Shown piece by piece: positions 53,617 through 62,796 of a DNA stretch of 64,000 bases (its first letter is position 1; the number at the start of each line of letters is the position of its first letter). The notes under the pieces are model-generated. The model did not search any database, was not told where the DNA came from, and saw nothing but the letters and a program-made list of their open reading frames with translations. This stretch comes from Ignavibacteria bacterium (GTDB lineage: Bacteria > Bacteroidota > Ignavibacteria > Kapaibacteriales > Kapaibacteriaceae): assembly GCA_016191145.1 (NCBI GenBank), contig JACPPD010000003.1:288778-352777 (forward strand). Direction: 5' to 3'. The position numbers and the translations under genes are program-made.

Positions 53617-53964
53617 TCACGTGCGAAGACGGATTTGATCAATACTGTCGAGATAATCCTTCTTCTTGAGCAGCGATGCTTCATCTTCGACATTGTTGGG
53701 GTCGGGAAGGCAGCAATCTACCGGACACACAGCAGCACATTGAGGCTCGTCGTGAAAGCCTTTGCATTCAGTGCATTTGTCTGGAACGATGAAATAATAT
53801 TCTGCAGAGAAGAATTCACCTTTGAAACCACCGGGAGATGTGTTGTCTTCATACTTCGTCCCTGCCAGTTCCCATGGAGCTCCAGCCTCATAAATAGCAG
53901 TGTTGGGACATTCCGGTTCGCATGCCCCACAGTTAATACAATCCGATGTTATATAGATCGCCAT
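53617..53964 (-). CDS. 4Fe-4S dicluster ferredoxin
   Basis: [20 protein letters not shown] and later [21 protein letters not shown]. Confidence 0.9.
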   Translation of the reverse strand: MAIYITSDCINCGACEPECPNTAIYEAGAPWELAGTKYEDNTSPGGFKGEFFSAEYYFIVPDKCTECKGFHDEPQCAAVCPVDCCLPDPNNVEDEASLLKKKDYLDSIDQIRLRT

Positions 53965-54059
53965 TCAAACCTTTTAATCAAGCCACAAAATTAGGCAATG
54001 CAACAACACAAGTCGAAGATCGTTTTTGGCCGCCATTACCTTATACGAATTCTATTTCC

Positions 54060-56330
54060 ATGCCCGCTAGGTCGATTTATTCCGTGATTGCAGGTGTATT
54101 TACATTTCTTGCATTATCAGTATCGGCTTTCGCTGCGCCTCCTGTTGAATCTTCAATAAGCGGTTTTGTTCAGGACTCTATCACAAAGGAAACCATCGTA
54201 GGTGCAACTGTTCGCATTAAGGGTTCTAAGCGAGGTTCGTACACCAACAAGAACGGATATTTCCACCTACCAAACCTTGCAGATTCCACCATAACTCTGA
54301 TTATCAGTGCTGTTGGTTATACACGAAAGGAACTTTTAGTAAACATCTCCAAGCGTGAAGCCGTTCAGATTCGCATTGAACTTCAAGCGACTTCGATTAC
54401 CAAGGATGTTGTAACCGTTGAGGCTGAAAGAGAAAATGAACAACGCAACATCTCGGTTTCGCGAGTAAATATTCCAATGCAGCAGATATCACAAATGCGC
54501 ATCGGCGGCGAGGCCGACATCTTTCGGGCTCTGCAAATGTTGCCTGGAGTTCTCACATCGTCGCAAATATCAAGCGGCTTATACATTCGCGGCGGATCTC
54601 CAGATCAGAACCTTGTTTTGCTCGACGGTATGACGGTATACAACCCAACGCATTTGTTCGGATTTATTTCGGCTTTCAACGTCGACGCTGTTAAAGATGT
54701 TGAGTTATTGAAAGGGGGCTTCCCGGCAGAATTTGGAGGCCGAATGTCTGCCGTGCTCAACATCACGCAGAAGGACGGTAACAGAGACCATATCGAGGGT
54801 TTGGTTGCGTTAGGTTTTATCTCGTCAAGAGCATCGCTGCAGGGACCTCTTGGTAATGGATCGTGGTTCATTGGAGCGCGTCGAACGTACCTCGACCTTT
54901 TGCTTGGCCTTCTTCCGGAAGATCCGAAAAATCCATTTCCATCATTCAATTTTTATGACGTCAATGCCAAGATTACTCAGAATTTTGGTGACAACGACAA
55001 GGTCTCCCTCAGTGGATTCCTCACAAGAGATGTGCTTGGGCTTGTACAACCGGGACTCAACTTTGAAGTTGGGATTGGAAATCGCGCAACTTCAATTCGT
55101 TGGCTACACAACTTTAAGAGTGACCTCTTCCTAACAACAACTGTCTCTGCATCTCGGTACGATAACGGCTTCGGCGGCAATAATTCCGGATTCATTTTTG
55201 CGATAAATAATTCTATCACGGATTATACTTTCAAGACAGGTCTTGAATGGTTTTTCAATGAGGATATTACCTTTCGATTTGGATACGAAGGTACGCTGTT
55301 CAATTTCACATACGATCAAAAAACAGGATCGGAAAATGATGCCACCGGTGGTACTGCAGCATCGAGAATTAACGTCTGGGATAACATCCACAGTGGTTAT
55401 GGGCAAATCAATGCAATGGTTACCGAGGACATCTCTGTTCAGGCTGGATTCAGGGTAAACTACTGGAATGAGAGTAGACTCACTACGTTCGATCCTCGGT
55501 TTGCAGTTCGCTTTCAGCTTTATGAAAATGTAGCCGTAAAGGCCTCATGGGGAATTTTTAACCAGTATCTGCGATTGGCTTCGGCTCCAGATTTTACCTT
55601 TTTCGATACATGGCTTCCCACAGATCAAACCGTTCCACCCGGTTCATCTAATCATTACATTCTGGCGCTCGAAACAACTCCTGCGGAAGGATTTAACGTC
55701 AATGTTGACGTGTATTATAAGACGCTAAAAAATATCAATGAACTTCGGCAAGGCCAATCTTTCAGCACCACTGTTGCGAACGTCTTCTACATTGGCAATG
55801 GTGAAGCCTACGGTTTGGAATTCTTCGTTCAAAAGAAAATTGGTCGCCTCTCAGGCTGGGTTGGGTATGGACTCGGTTGGGTGAATGCCACGTTCGACAG
55901 CATCAACTTTGGCCGTGAGTTCAGGCCAAAGTATGACAGGCGGAACGACGTCAAAATTAATACTCTCTTTGAACTCGATGAACGCTGGGATATCGGCGCT
56001 TCATTTGTTTTTCAGTCGGGACAGTCGTACACCGGAGCCACTTCTCAGCTTAGCGGCAGAATGCCGGGCTGGGAAGGGGGAATCATCATGGTTCAACCAT
56101 CGCAGCGATGGGGTCTGAGACTCCCCAATTCTCACCAGCTCAATCTTAACGTAAATTACAAAACGACGATTGGCGAGCTTCCTCTGAGAATTTTTCTTGA
56201 TATCTATAATGTGTATTCCCGAAGAGACATTTGGTTTAGGTATTACGACACTACGGAACCCATCCCTACCGTAACAGATATACGATTGTTACCAATCATT
56301 CCAACTATTTCTGCAGAACTGAAATTTTGA
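54060..56330 (+). CDS. TonB-dependent receptor with carboxypeptidase-regulatory-like domain
   Basis: VQDSITKETIVGATVRIKGSKRGSYTNKNGYFHLPNL; plug LYIRGGSPDQNLVLLDGMTVYNPTHLFGF. Confidence 0.92.
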   Translation: MPARSIYSVIAGVFTFLALSVSAFAAPPVESSISGFVQDSITKETIVGATVRIKGSKRGSYTNKNGYFHLPNLADSTITLIISAVGYTRKELLVNISKREAVQIRIELQATSITKDVVTVEAERENEQRNISVSRVNIPMQQISQMRIGGEADIFRALQMLPGVLTSSQISSGLYIRGGSPDQNLVLLDGMTVYNPTHLFGFISAFNVDAVKDVELLKGGFPAEFGGRMSAVLNITQKDGNRDHIEGLVALGFISSRASLQGPLGNGSWFIGARRTYLDLLLGLLPEDPKNPFPSFNFYDVNAKITQNFGDNDKVSLSGFLTRDVLGLVQPGLNFEVGIGNRATSIRWLHNFKSDLFLTTTVSASRYDNGFGGNNSGFIFAINNSITDYTFKTGLEWFFNEDITFRFGYEGTLFNFTYDQKTGSENDATGGTAASRINVWDNIHSGYGQINAMVTEDISVQAGFRVNYWNESRLTTFDPRFAVRFQLYENVAVKASWGIFNQYLRLASAPDFTFFDTWLPTDQTVPPGSSNHYILALETTPAEGFNVNVDVYYKTLKNINELRQGQSFSTTVANVFYIGNGEAYGLEFFVQKKIGRLSGWVGYGLGWVNATFDSINFGREFRPKYDRRNDVKINTLFELDERWDIGASFVFQSGQSYTGATSQLSGRMPGWEGGIIMVQPSQRWGLRLPNSHQLNLNVNYKTTIGELPLRIFLDIYNVYSRRDIWFRYYDTTEPIPTVTDIRLLPIIPTISAELKF

Positions 56331-56337
56331 AGATCCT

Positions 56338-56409
56338 ATGAATCATGTAGCAACATATAGGTTTTCTTTTATAATGAACCATGTAGTGCCATATAGGATA
56401 GCATTTAGA
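56338..56409 (+). repeat. Two imperfect 36-bp tandem copies at the start of the DUF4249-like gene
   Basis: ATGAATCATGTAGCAACATATAGG... / ATGAACCATGTAGTGCCATATAGG..., 27/36 identical; in-frame ATGs at 56338, 56374 and 56410. Confidence 0.8.
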
Positions 56410-57276
56410 ATGATTGGTCTTCTGTGTTTCGTCATTCTACCATTTGTTCTGCCGTCCTGTGCCGACCCTGTACCATACGATTACACCGAAGAAATTTATA
56501 TCGAGGGATTTGCTATTGCCGGGCAGCCTTTAACAAAGGTGCGAGTGAATAGAACACTGCCCGTATCAGAGAGCTTTAGCTATGAGAAGGCTGCTATAAA
56601 AGATGCAGTGGTCATGGTGAAGGAGAATGGCGTCGACATTCCAATGACTTTTGTAAATGATACGCTCGGTGGCTTTTACGAAGCCCTCGACACAAATTTC
56701 CGCGTCGCCTATAATTCCACCTACGAGCTAACAGTTGTTGCTTTAGGAAGAACACTGCGAGCAACTGCAGCAACCCTTGCACCTTTCAAATGGGTAGTGC
56801 CACCGAAAGACACAATCGCCTATCCGGGAAAGGAAGGGGAAACAGATAACTTCGATTCGTTGAAGATATATTGGGAAGGACAGCAAGGAATTCCACTTTA
56901 TGTCCTTGGCATTGAATCAGTGGATACCTCCGGGTACGGCGTCTACCTAAACCCGCCTACAAATGAACCCAATGAGCGAATACAGAATGAAATGCATCCT
57001 GACAATTCACCGTTAAGAAACGAGGCAATACGTTATGGATTTGCCTTTGTATCCAACTCTCCAATTGTCTGGCGTGCCTTTCGGTGGTATGGTAAACAGC
57101 GAATACATGTATATGCTGGCGACAATGCTTTTCGAGAATGGTTTCAGGAGGTAGGGGGCGGATTCAGATCGCAATACGACTATCGCCTGAGTAACATTTC
57201 CGGTGGTCTCGGTGTTTGGGCTGGAGCTTCGGTGATTTATGGAGACCTATTTCTTAAGAAGGAACAAACTCGATAG
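56338..57276 (+). CDS. DUF4249-like lipoprotein paired with TonB receptor
   Basis: Lipobox FVLPSCADP; EEIYIEGFAIAGQPLTKVRVNRTLPV. Confidence 0.75.
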   Translation: MNHVATYRFSFIMNHVVPYRIAFRMIGLLCFVILPFVLPSCADPVPYDYTEEIYIEGFAIAGQPLTKVRVNRTLPVSESFSYEKAAIKDAVVMVKENGVDIPMTFVNDTLGGFYEALDTNFRVAYNSTYELTVVALGRTLRATAATLAPFKWVVPPKDTIAYPGKEGETDNFDSLKIYWEGQQGIPLYVLGIESVDTSGYGVYLNPPTNEPNERIQNEMHPDNSPLRNEAIRYGFAFVSNSPIVWRAFRWYGKQRIHVYAGDNAFREWFQEVGGGFRSQYDYRLSNISGGLGVWAGASVIYGDLFLKKEQTR

Positions 57277-58794
57277 ACGCATGCAGATCAGGTCCTGCAG
57301 ATTCCTTGCCATCGACTGTGGGTTTACCACTCCATTTAACATAATTGCAAATGCACATTGTTCCCCGCTTCGCGTGTTGATGTAGCCGCTGAAAGTCGAC
57401 ACATTATTCATTGATCCGGTTTTTGCTCGTATTGAACGGCTGGCCTTAGTGTCGAGCAATCTCTTCTTCATGGTTCCGAATTCACCTGGTGCTGCCAATG
57501 AATGTTTGAAATCATTAGTATACATGCGGTCGCTCATTGTTGCTAACAGAGATGTAAGCTGATTCGGAGTGCATAGGTTCAGTCTCGACAGTCCTGACCC
57601 ATCTACAATGGTTTGACCAGCAGTGAGAATTCCTTGCTTTTGTAACCATTGAAGTACTGCCTCTGCTCCTTTGACGAAGCTTCCTTCACCCAGAGCATGT
57701 GCGCCAAGTGTCTTTAAGAGAATCTCAGCTCCGAGATTATGACTTTCGTGATTAATTACAGTAACAATCTCTCGTAATGGTTTACTCTTCAAGATGGAGA
57801 ATTTCTCAATATTATCGTAATTGATCAAGCCATTCCAATCATCAACGTCCACCATAGAACCCTTTACTCGAATTCCTCTGCGCACAAGAGCGTCCTTGCA
57901 GGCAGAAAGGAAGAACAACGTTGGATTATCGACGGCAATGTCGAGCTCAGTTGCAGAACCATAAGGTTTACATTCAATTGTCCCGGATAAGTCGATGATG
58001 TTTGTGCGAAGCTCACGATAAGGCTGAACATCCGTGTCGCCAGTTGAATCAACTGCTCGCAAAGCGTTGATAACCCTCACGTAATCTGTTTGTGGTGTAA
58101 TCTTGATCGAAGCGTCATCATAAACAGATTCGGGCGGCTCCACGGTTACATGAACTGAATTGTCGGATATATTGAGACCGCCCACAGGTGCCGCATACGA
58201 GTACGTTAAATCATCCCAGCCCCAACCAGGACCGTAGTCGACGTTGTCGAACACATCGTCATCGCCAATGATAGTTCCACGGATGCTCCTGATACCGAGT
58301 GAATCGATGATATCTACAAGCGTCTCCACTTCAGAACTCGTAGACGAGCTATACAGCGAACTCCACGAAGGATCTCCACTCCCCCTGATGATGATATTAC
58401 CCTCGAACTCGCCATTTGGCTGAATCACACCATCTAAATACAGAGTTGTGATGAATTGAAAATCCGCTCCCAGTGTCTCTAAGGCTGCTGCTGTAGTAAA
58501 TAACTTTTGTACTGATGCAGGCACGAAGGATTTATCGGCATCATGTTCATAGAGGACTCTCCTCTCATCGGTTGTAACGATTGAAATGCCAATTGATGTT
58601 TGTTTCCAATCAGGGACAGAAATCATGGCGTCAACGTCTTCTCGCAACTGCTTTAAAGCGTTCTTGTTATGGGCAGTGATTACTGAGTCGGACCTGTCCG
58701 CATCAGACCGACCCTTCTGCTCTGTTGGAATCTGAGCAAGAACTGAGCAGTTCAGAAAGAGACAGAAAACGAGTATGACTTGCCGATCACTCAT
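57247..58794 (-). CDS. Second D-alanyl-D-alanine carboxypeptidase/endopeptidase (PBP4/DacB-like, S13)
   Basis: PASVQKLFTTAAALETLG, ESHNLGAEILLK, VDGSGLSRLN, RAKTGSM. Confidence 0.88.
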   Translation of the reverse strand: MSDRQVILVFCLFLNCSVLAQIPTEQKGRSDADRSDSVITAHNKNALKQLREDVDAMISVPDWKQTSIGISIVTTDERRVLYEHDADKSFVPASVQKLFTTAAALETLGADFQFITTLYLDGVIQPNGEFEGNIIIRGSGDPSWSSLYSSSTSSEVETLVDIIDSLGIRSIRGTIIGDDDVFDNVDYGPGWGWDDLTYSYAAPVGGLNISDNSVHVTVEPPESVYDDASIKITPQTDYVRVINALRAVDSTGDTDVQPYRELRTNIIDLSGTIECKPYGSATELDIAVDNPTLFFLSACKDALVRRGIRVKGSMVDVDDWNGLINYDNIEKFSILKSKPLREIVTVINHESHNLGAEILLKTLGAHALGEGSFVKGAEAVLQWLQKQGILTAGQTIVDGSGLSRLNLCTPNQLTSLLATMSDRMYTNDFKHSLAAPGEFGTMKKRLLDTKASRSIRAKTGSMNNVSTFSGYINTRSGEQCAFAIMLNGVVNPQSMARNLQDLICMRLSSLFLLKK

Positions 58795-60014
58795 GTGTAC
58801 TTTTCAATTACCGAGCGAAGTTTGGAGCCGCATTGGTTGCCCGCCCATTCAGTTACATCATCGGCACATCGGTTTAGCATATCCGGCGTTGCCCCAACGC
58901 TTAGCGCGCCTCGAACGTGAGAAATCAACTGTTTCTCCCGCTCAAGGACGGCTAACACTGCAACGATGCACAGTTCGCGAGATACGATATCGAGTTCGGG
59001 CCTGGAAAGAGTTTTACCATATCCTTCTACTACCATCCATTGTGCAAGATCTGGTGTAATTCTATTTAACCTAGTCATCATCTTTTCAAACACTCCAGGA
59101 TAGACCAGTGCGGCGAGTCGCCTGCCTCTTTCCAAAAATCGTTCTGTATCAAAGGGGCTTTCTTGTCGCTGAGGATCATAGCCCATCAAACGTGCTTCTT
59201 CGTCGAGGACAGTCAGCGATTCCAGCGCTGCCGGATATCCCGCAAACAAATATGTTTGCAGAAGTGCTTCATAAAGAAGATTGATATCGGCAGCAGACCG
59301 TGTCAACAACCGCACTGCCATTCGTAAATGCTCGGATGAACCCATGGCTGCTGCAATAGACGCCATTACCAGTCCATCTCGGAGTGGAATGGGATCGGGC
59401 TCAAAAACCTCAGTGGAGTCGGTATTGAGTGCCGACAAGTATTTCGACATCCGTCTTACAGCTTGACTGCGATGACTATATGAGTCCTTTTCTTCGGGAG
59501 ACATTTCTGCAAACGACTGCTGATTGCCAGAGGGAGTAAATAGTGCGTCGTACCCAAATCCTCCATGCCCCCTTTCATAATTCGCAATAGATCCGTGTGC
59601 AGAGCCCTCTGTGATAATCGTTCGAACAGAGTCCGAATAACAAAGTGCACAACGAAATGCAGCCGGGGATGATGCTGTCCCAATGGAATTCAGTTGATAA
59701 ATAAGTTTACGACGGTTCTCAGTGTCGTTGGCATCGGGAGATGCATAACGCGAGGAGAAAATGCCAGGCATTCCCTGGAGTACTTCAACTTCCAGACCGC
59801 TGTCGTCGGCAATAGTGGGAAGGCCGGTAGCCTCATGCACAATGCGTGCCTTTATCAAGGCATTCTCTTCAAACGAACTACCGGTCTCGGCGATAGGGAA
59901 GGCGTCTTCCGTTTGATTGAATGCGATGAGATTGATGTCGAAATCAAGAGCTTGAAAGATCCTGTGCAGCTCGGAAACTTTATGCTGATTGTACGTGGCA
60001 ACGACAACTTTCAT
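58791..60014 (-). CDS. RdgB/HAM1-family XTP/dITP pyrophosphatase fused to a carboxymuconolactone-decarboxylase-like domain
   Basis: VVVATYNQHKVSEL, ETGSSFEENALIKA, IADDSGLEVEVLQGMPGIFSSRYA, GHGGFGYDALF, SHRSQAVRRM; then LFAGYPAALESL...ELCIVAVLAVLEREKQLISHVRGALSVGATPDMLNRCADDV. Confidence 0.85.
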   Translation of the reverse strand: MKVVVATYNQHKVSELHRIFQALDFDINLIAFNQTEDAFPIAETGSSFEENALIKARIVHEATGLPTIADDSGLEVEVLQGMPGIFSSRYASPDANDTENRRKLIYQLNSIGTASSPAAFRCALCYSDSVRTIITEGSAHGSIANYERGHGGFGYDALFTPSGNQQSFAEMSPEEKDSYSHRSQAVRRMSKYLSALNTDSTEVFEPDPIPLRDGLVMASIAAAMGSSEHLRMAVRLLTRSAADINLLYEALLQTYLFAGYPAALESLTVLDEEARLMGYDPQRQESPFDTERFLERGRRLAALVYPGVFEKMMTRLNRITPDLAQWMVVEGYGKTLSRPELDIVSRELCIVAVLAVLEREKQLISHVRGALSVGATPDMLNRCADDVTEWAGNQCGSKLRSVIEKYT

Positions 60015-61087
60015 GCTTCAGTTTTTATGGATTTGATCACTTCGTCGAATGCATTAAAAAATACTTCAACGTCAGCCATCGATCTGTTACCACATGTTCC
60101 AATACGAAATATTTTTCCCTGAAGGCTTTCCTGTCCGCCCACTATTACAATACTATGTTTCTGAAGCAAGTCCCGAATTATTTCATCAGGGTGATCTGTT
60201 GCTGCGCAAACAAGGGCATTTGATGTTGCCTCGCCAAACAATGGAAAGCCCCTTTCAAGAAGACCCGACCGTATTGAGCCTGCAACAAGATTGTGACGCG
60301 ACCATACCTGCTCGATACCTTCCTGATTAATCATTTCGATGGCTTCGTGCAGTGCAGCCAGAAGCGTAACCGGAGGCGTCCAGGTAAACAGTCCTCGCTG
60401 CTGTTGATCAATTATGGTCTTGAGGTTCATGGTGTACGTGTGCGCATCGTGTGATTTTACACGCTCGACAGCGCGCATGGATAGGGCACAGCAGGCCACA
60501 CCCGGCGGACACATCAAGCCTTTCTGTATACCAGTAACGGCTACATCCACATCCCACTGAGTCATGCGAAATTCGTGAATGGCAATGCTCGATATGGCAT
60601 CTACACACAACAAAACCGACGGATTTATGCTTTGCACCCGTTCCGCAATTACGTGCAAGTCCTGCAATACTCCAGTTGATGTTTCGGAATGCACAATCCA
60701 GAGAGCCGAAACATCGTAAATATTATTAATAACGTCGGCGAGCTCATCCACATCAACAGACTTTCCCCATTCAACCAATACTTCCACCACATTGATCCCG
60801 TACATGCGCGCCACGGCAGCAATCCGTTCACCGAATCTACCGTTGTTTACAGCTACAATGGTGTCGCCTTTTTGATGCAGAGATGCTATACACGCTTCGA
60901 TACCCGTCATACCGCTCCCGCCAAGAACCGTAACCATACCATCGGTCATAAAGATGTCGGCGAGTCCGGACCAAATACGTTTGGATAAATCAATGAATTC
61001 AGATGAACGGTGATGCAATGGCTGACGGGACATTACTTCGGCAATGCGTTGAGGAATATTCACCGGACCGGGAGTGAACAAATTCAT
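60011..61087 (-). CDS. Class V aminotransferase (alanine-glyoxylate/serine-pyruvate type)
   Basis: FTPGPVNIPQRIAEVMSRQPLHHRSSEF, CVDAISSIA, DVAVTGIQKGLMCPPG. Confidence 0.9.
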   Translation of the reverse strand: MNLFTPGPVNIPQRIAEVMSRQPLHHRSSEFIDLSKRIWSGLADIFMTDGMVTVLGGSGMTGIEACIASLHQKGDTIVAVNNGRFGERIAAVARMYGINVVEVLVEWGKSVDVDELADVINNIYDVSALWIVHSETSTGVLQDLHVIAERVQSINPSVLLCVDAISSIAIHEFRMTQWDVDVAVTGIQKGLMCPPGVACCALSMRAVERVKSHDAHTYTMNLKTIIDQQQRGLFTWTPPVTLLAALHEAIEMINQEGIEQVWSRHNLVAGSIRSGLLERGFPLFGEATSNALVCAATDHPDEIIRDLLQKHSIVIVGGQESLQGKIFRIGTCGNRSMADVEVFFNAFDEVIKSIKTEA

Positions 61088-61848
61088 GTGGGAATCCGAG
61101 CTTCGTAGCACAATATTCCCGCAGCAACTGCTGCATTAAGCGACTCAACGCCCGAACCTCCCGGAATCGATACGGTATGGGTACATAGTGCAAGCGCCTC
61201 CGGAGAAACGCCATGTGCCTCCGATCCTACAACTAAGGCAAGCTGCTTGCAATTTCGAATTGCAGACGGGTCCAATCCACCGGCAACGACTGCAGCAACA
61301 ATTGTTCTGCCTTTCAGTGATTGTAACGTTGACACCGTGTCGGCCTTCCTCACAACATTGATTTGAAAAGCAGTTCCTGCAGTAGCTCGCATTGTCTTCG
61401 GATTGTAAAGATCAGCAGTTTCCCGGCACAGTACAACATCGGAAAATCCAAACCACGCTGCCGTTCTGACGATGGTTCCAACATTTCCAGGATCGCTAAC
61501 TGCGTCGAGAACAAGTGTATGCTGTCCGATTTCTTTTTCTTGCAGGTAGGGGACAACTGCAAGTATTTGTTGTGGAGCCACGGTACTGGTCATCACCGAC
61601 ATGTCGCGCGGAGTGCATTCAAAAATCTCAACGCCCATTTCAAGCCATGCTGAACACAACGCTTGCGCTTCACTATTGGAACCTGCTTCAACGATTACAT
61701 ACTGCGGGATGACGTGATTATTTAACAGCTCGATGTTAAGGTGGAGGCCTTCTGCAACAAACAAGTGTCGTTCTTGCCGTACTTGGTGTTTGAGGAGTGT
61801 ACGTGTATCGTTTCGAAGGTTGAACGAAAGCTTTTTCAGTAGCTGCAT
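61084..61848 (-). CDS. TrmH/SpoU family RNA 2'-O-methyltransferase
   Basis: LDAVSDPGNVGTIVRTAAWFG, LVVGSEAHGVSPEAL, IPGGSGVESLNAAVAAGIL. Confidence 0.94.
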   Translation of the reverse strand: MQLLKKLSFNLRNDTRTLLKHQVRQERHLFVAEGLHLNIELLNNHVIPQYVIVEAGSNSEAQALCSAWLEMGVEIFECTPRDMSVMTSTVAPQQILAVVPYLQEKEIGQHTLVLDAVSDPGNVGTIVRTAAWFGFSDVVLCRETADLYNPKTMRATAGTAFQINVVRKADTVSTLQSLKGRTIVAAVVAGGLDPSAIRNCKQLALVVGSEAHGVSPEALALCTHTVSIPGGSGVESLNAAVAAGILCYEARIPT

Positions 61849-61915
61849 CTCAACGCAAAGCTATGAAGAGCATGATTGTTGCTGAAAACACCAACGGCTC
61901 CAAACGATTGATCTT

Positions 61916-62057
61916 CCCCGGCAGCATATGTCTCCCGGCATGTTGCCCGGCAGCATATGTCTCCCGGCATGTTGCCCGGCAGCATATGTCTCCCGGTATG
62001 TTGCCCGGCAGCATATGTCTCCCGGCATGTTGCCCGGCAGCATATGTCTCCCGGCAT
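61916..62057 (-). repeat. Second tandem array of the 29-bp repeat, 4 full + 1 partial unit (minus strand AACATGCCGGGAGACATATGCTGCCGGGC)
   Basis: Units at 61916-61944, 61945-61973, 61974-62002, 62003-62031, partial 62032-62057; reverse complement of the 17473 array apart from two positions. Confidence 0.97.
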
Positions 62058-62124
62058 CATTTAGCTAAGCGAAGTAAGTTATTGACAATACGTTTACTTG
62101 AAAAAGCCCGATCTGAAACAGCAA

Positions 62125-62148
62125 CGGCTCCCATATGGAAGGGAGCCG
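62125..62148 (-). terminator. Possible terminator hairpin downstream of the TlpA-like gene
   Basis: CGGCTCCC...GGGAGCCG inverted repeat; T-tract weak. Confidence 0.4.
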
Positions 62149-62172
62149 CCCGTGATTGTTTCAAATTTGGTA

Positions 62173-62724
62173 TTAAAGTACGCGTTTAATCGCAGTTTCG
62201 AACTGTACTTTCGACTGCATGCCCACGATTTTTTGTATAATCTTTCCGTTCTTATCGATGATGAAGGTGGTGGGAATCGAGGGGATTCTGCCGTAGGCCT
62301 CGGCTACTTTTTGCTGTCCATCGAACACGGTTACAAAGGGTATCGAGAATTTATCAACAAAGTTCTGAATCTGCGTCAGGGCATTATCGGCTTGGTCGAG
62401 GGCTACGCCAACGACAACAACATTTTTACCTGAATATTCCTTGCTGAGTGCAACGAGATCCGGCATTTCTCTGCGGCATGGACCGCACCATGTTGCCCAG
62501 AAATTCAGGAGTACTACCTTACCGCGGGTGTGTTCAGAAAATGAAACTATCTGTGAGCCATTTTTCCAGGTAAAATCCGCAGCAATGCCTTCACCTCGTT
62601 TGGAGATAGAAACTATAGAATAGACTGTGTTTGTACCAGGCAGTTGAGCACTGATTGTTGGGTAGACCATTGTTGCCAGTGCAACACCGATGACGGTAAA
62701 AACTGAAGATCCCTTTATTTGCAC
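62173..62724 (-). CDS. TlpA/ResA-family thiol-disulfide oxidoreductase
   Basis: LLNFWATWCGPCRREMPDLVAL; IPSIPTTFIIDKNGKI. Confidence 0.92.
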   Translation of the reverse strand: MQIKGSSVFTVIGVALATMVYPTISAQLPGTNTVYSIVSISKRGEGIAADFTWKNGSQIVSFSEHTRGKVVLLNFWATWCGPCRREMPDLVALSKEYSGKNVVVVGVALDQADNALTQIQNFVDKFSIPFVTVFDGQQKVAEAYGRIPSIPTTFIIDKNGKIIQKIVGMQSKVQFETAIKRVL

Positions 62725-62796
62725 AACGATTTCAACTTCTGGTGGTAGTAAAAAAATTACCTGTCAAGACGCAGCATGCGAGTCGCATATTGCCCC

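Noticed and set aside
61836-62189. ORFs MMPGDICCRATCRETYAAGQH..., MLPGNMPGDICCR... and the plus-strand ORF at 61863 as real repeat proteins
   Set aside because: They arise because the 29-bp unit lacks stops and cycles through three frames. The open frames occur on both strands and extend over non-repeat DNA without recognisable domains.
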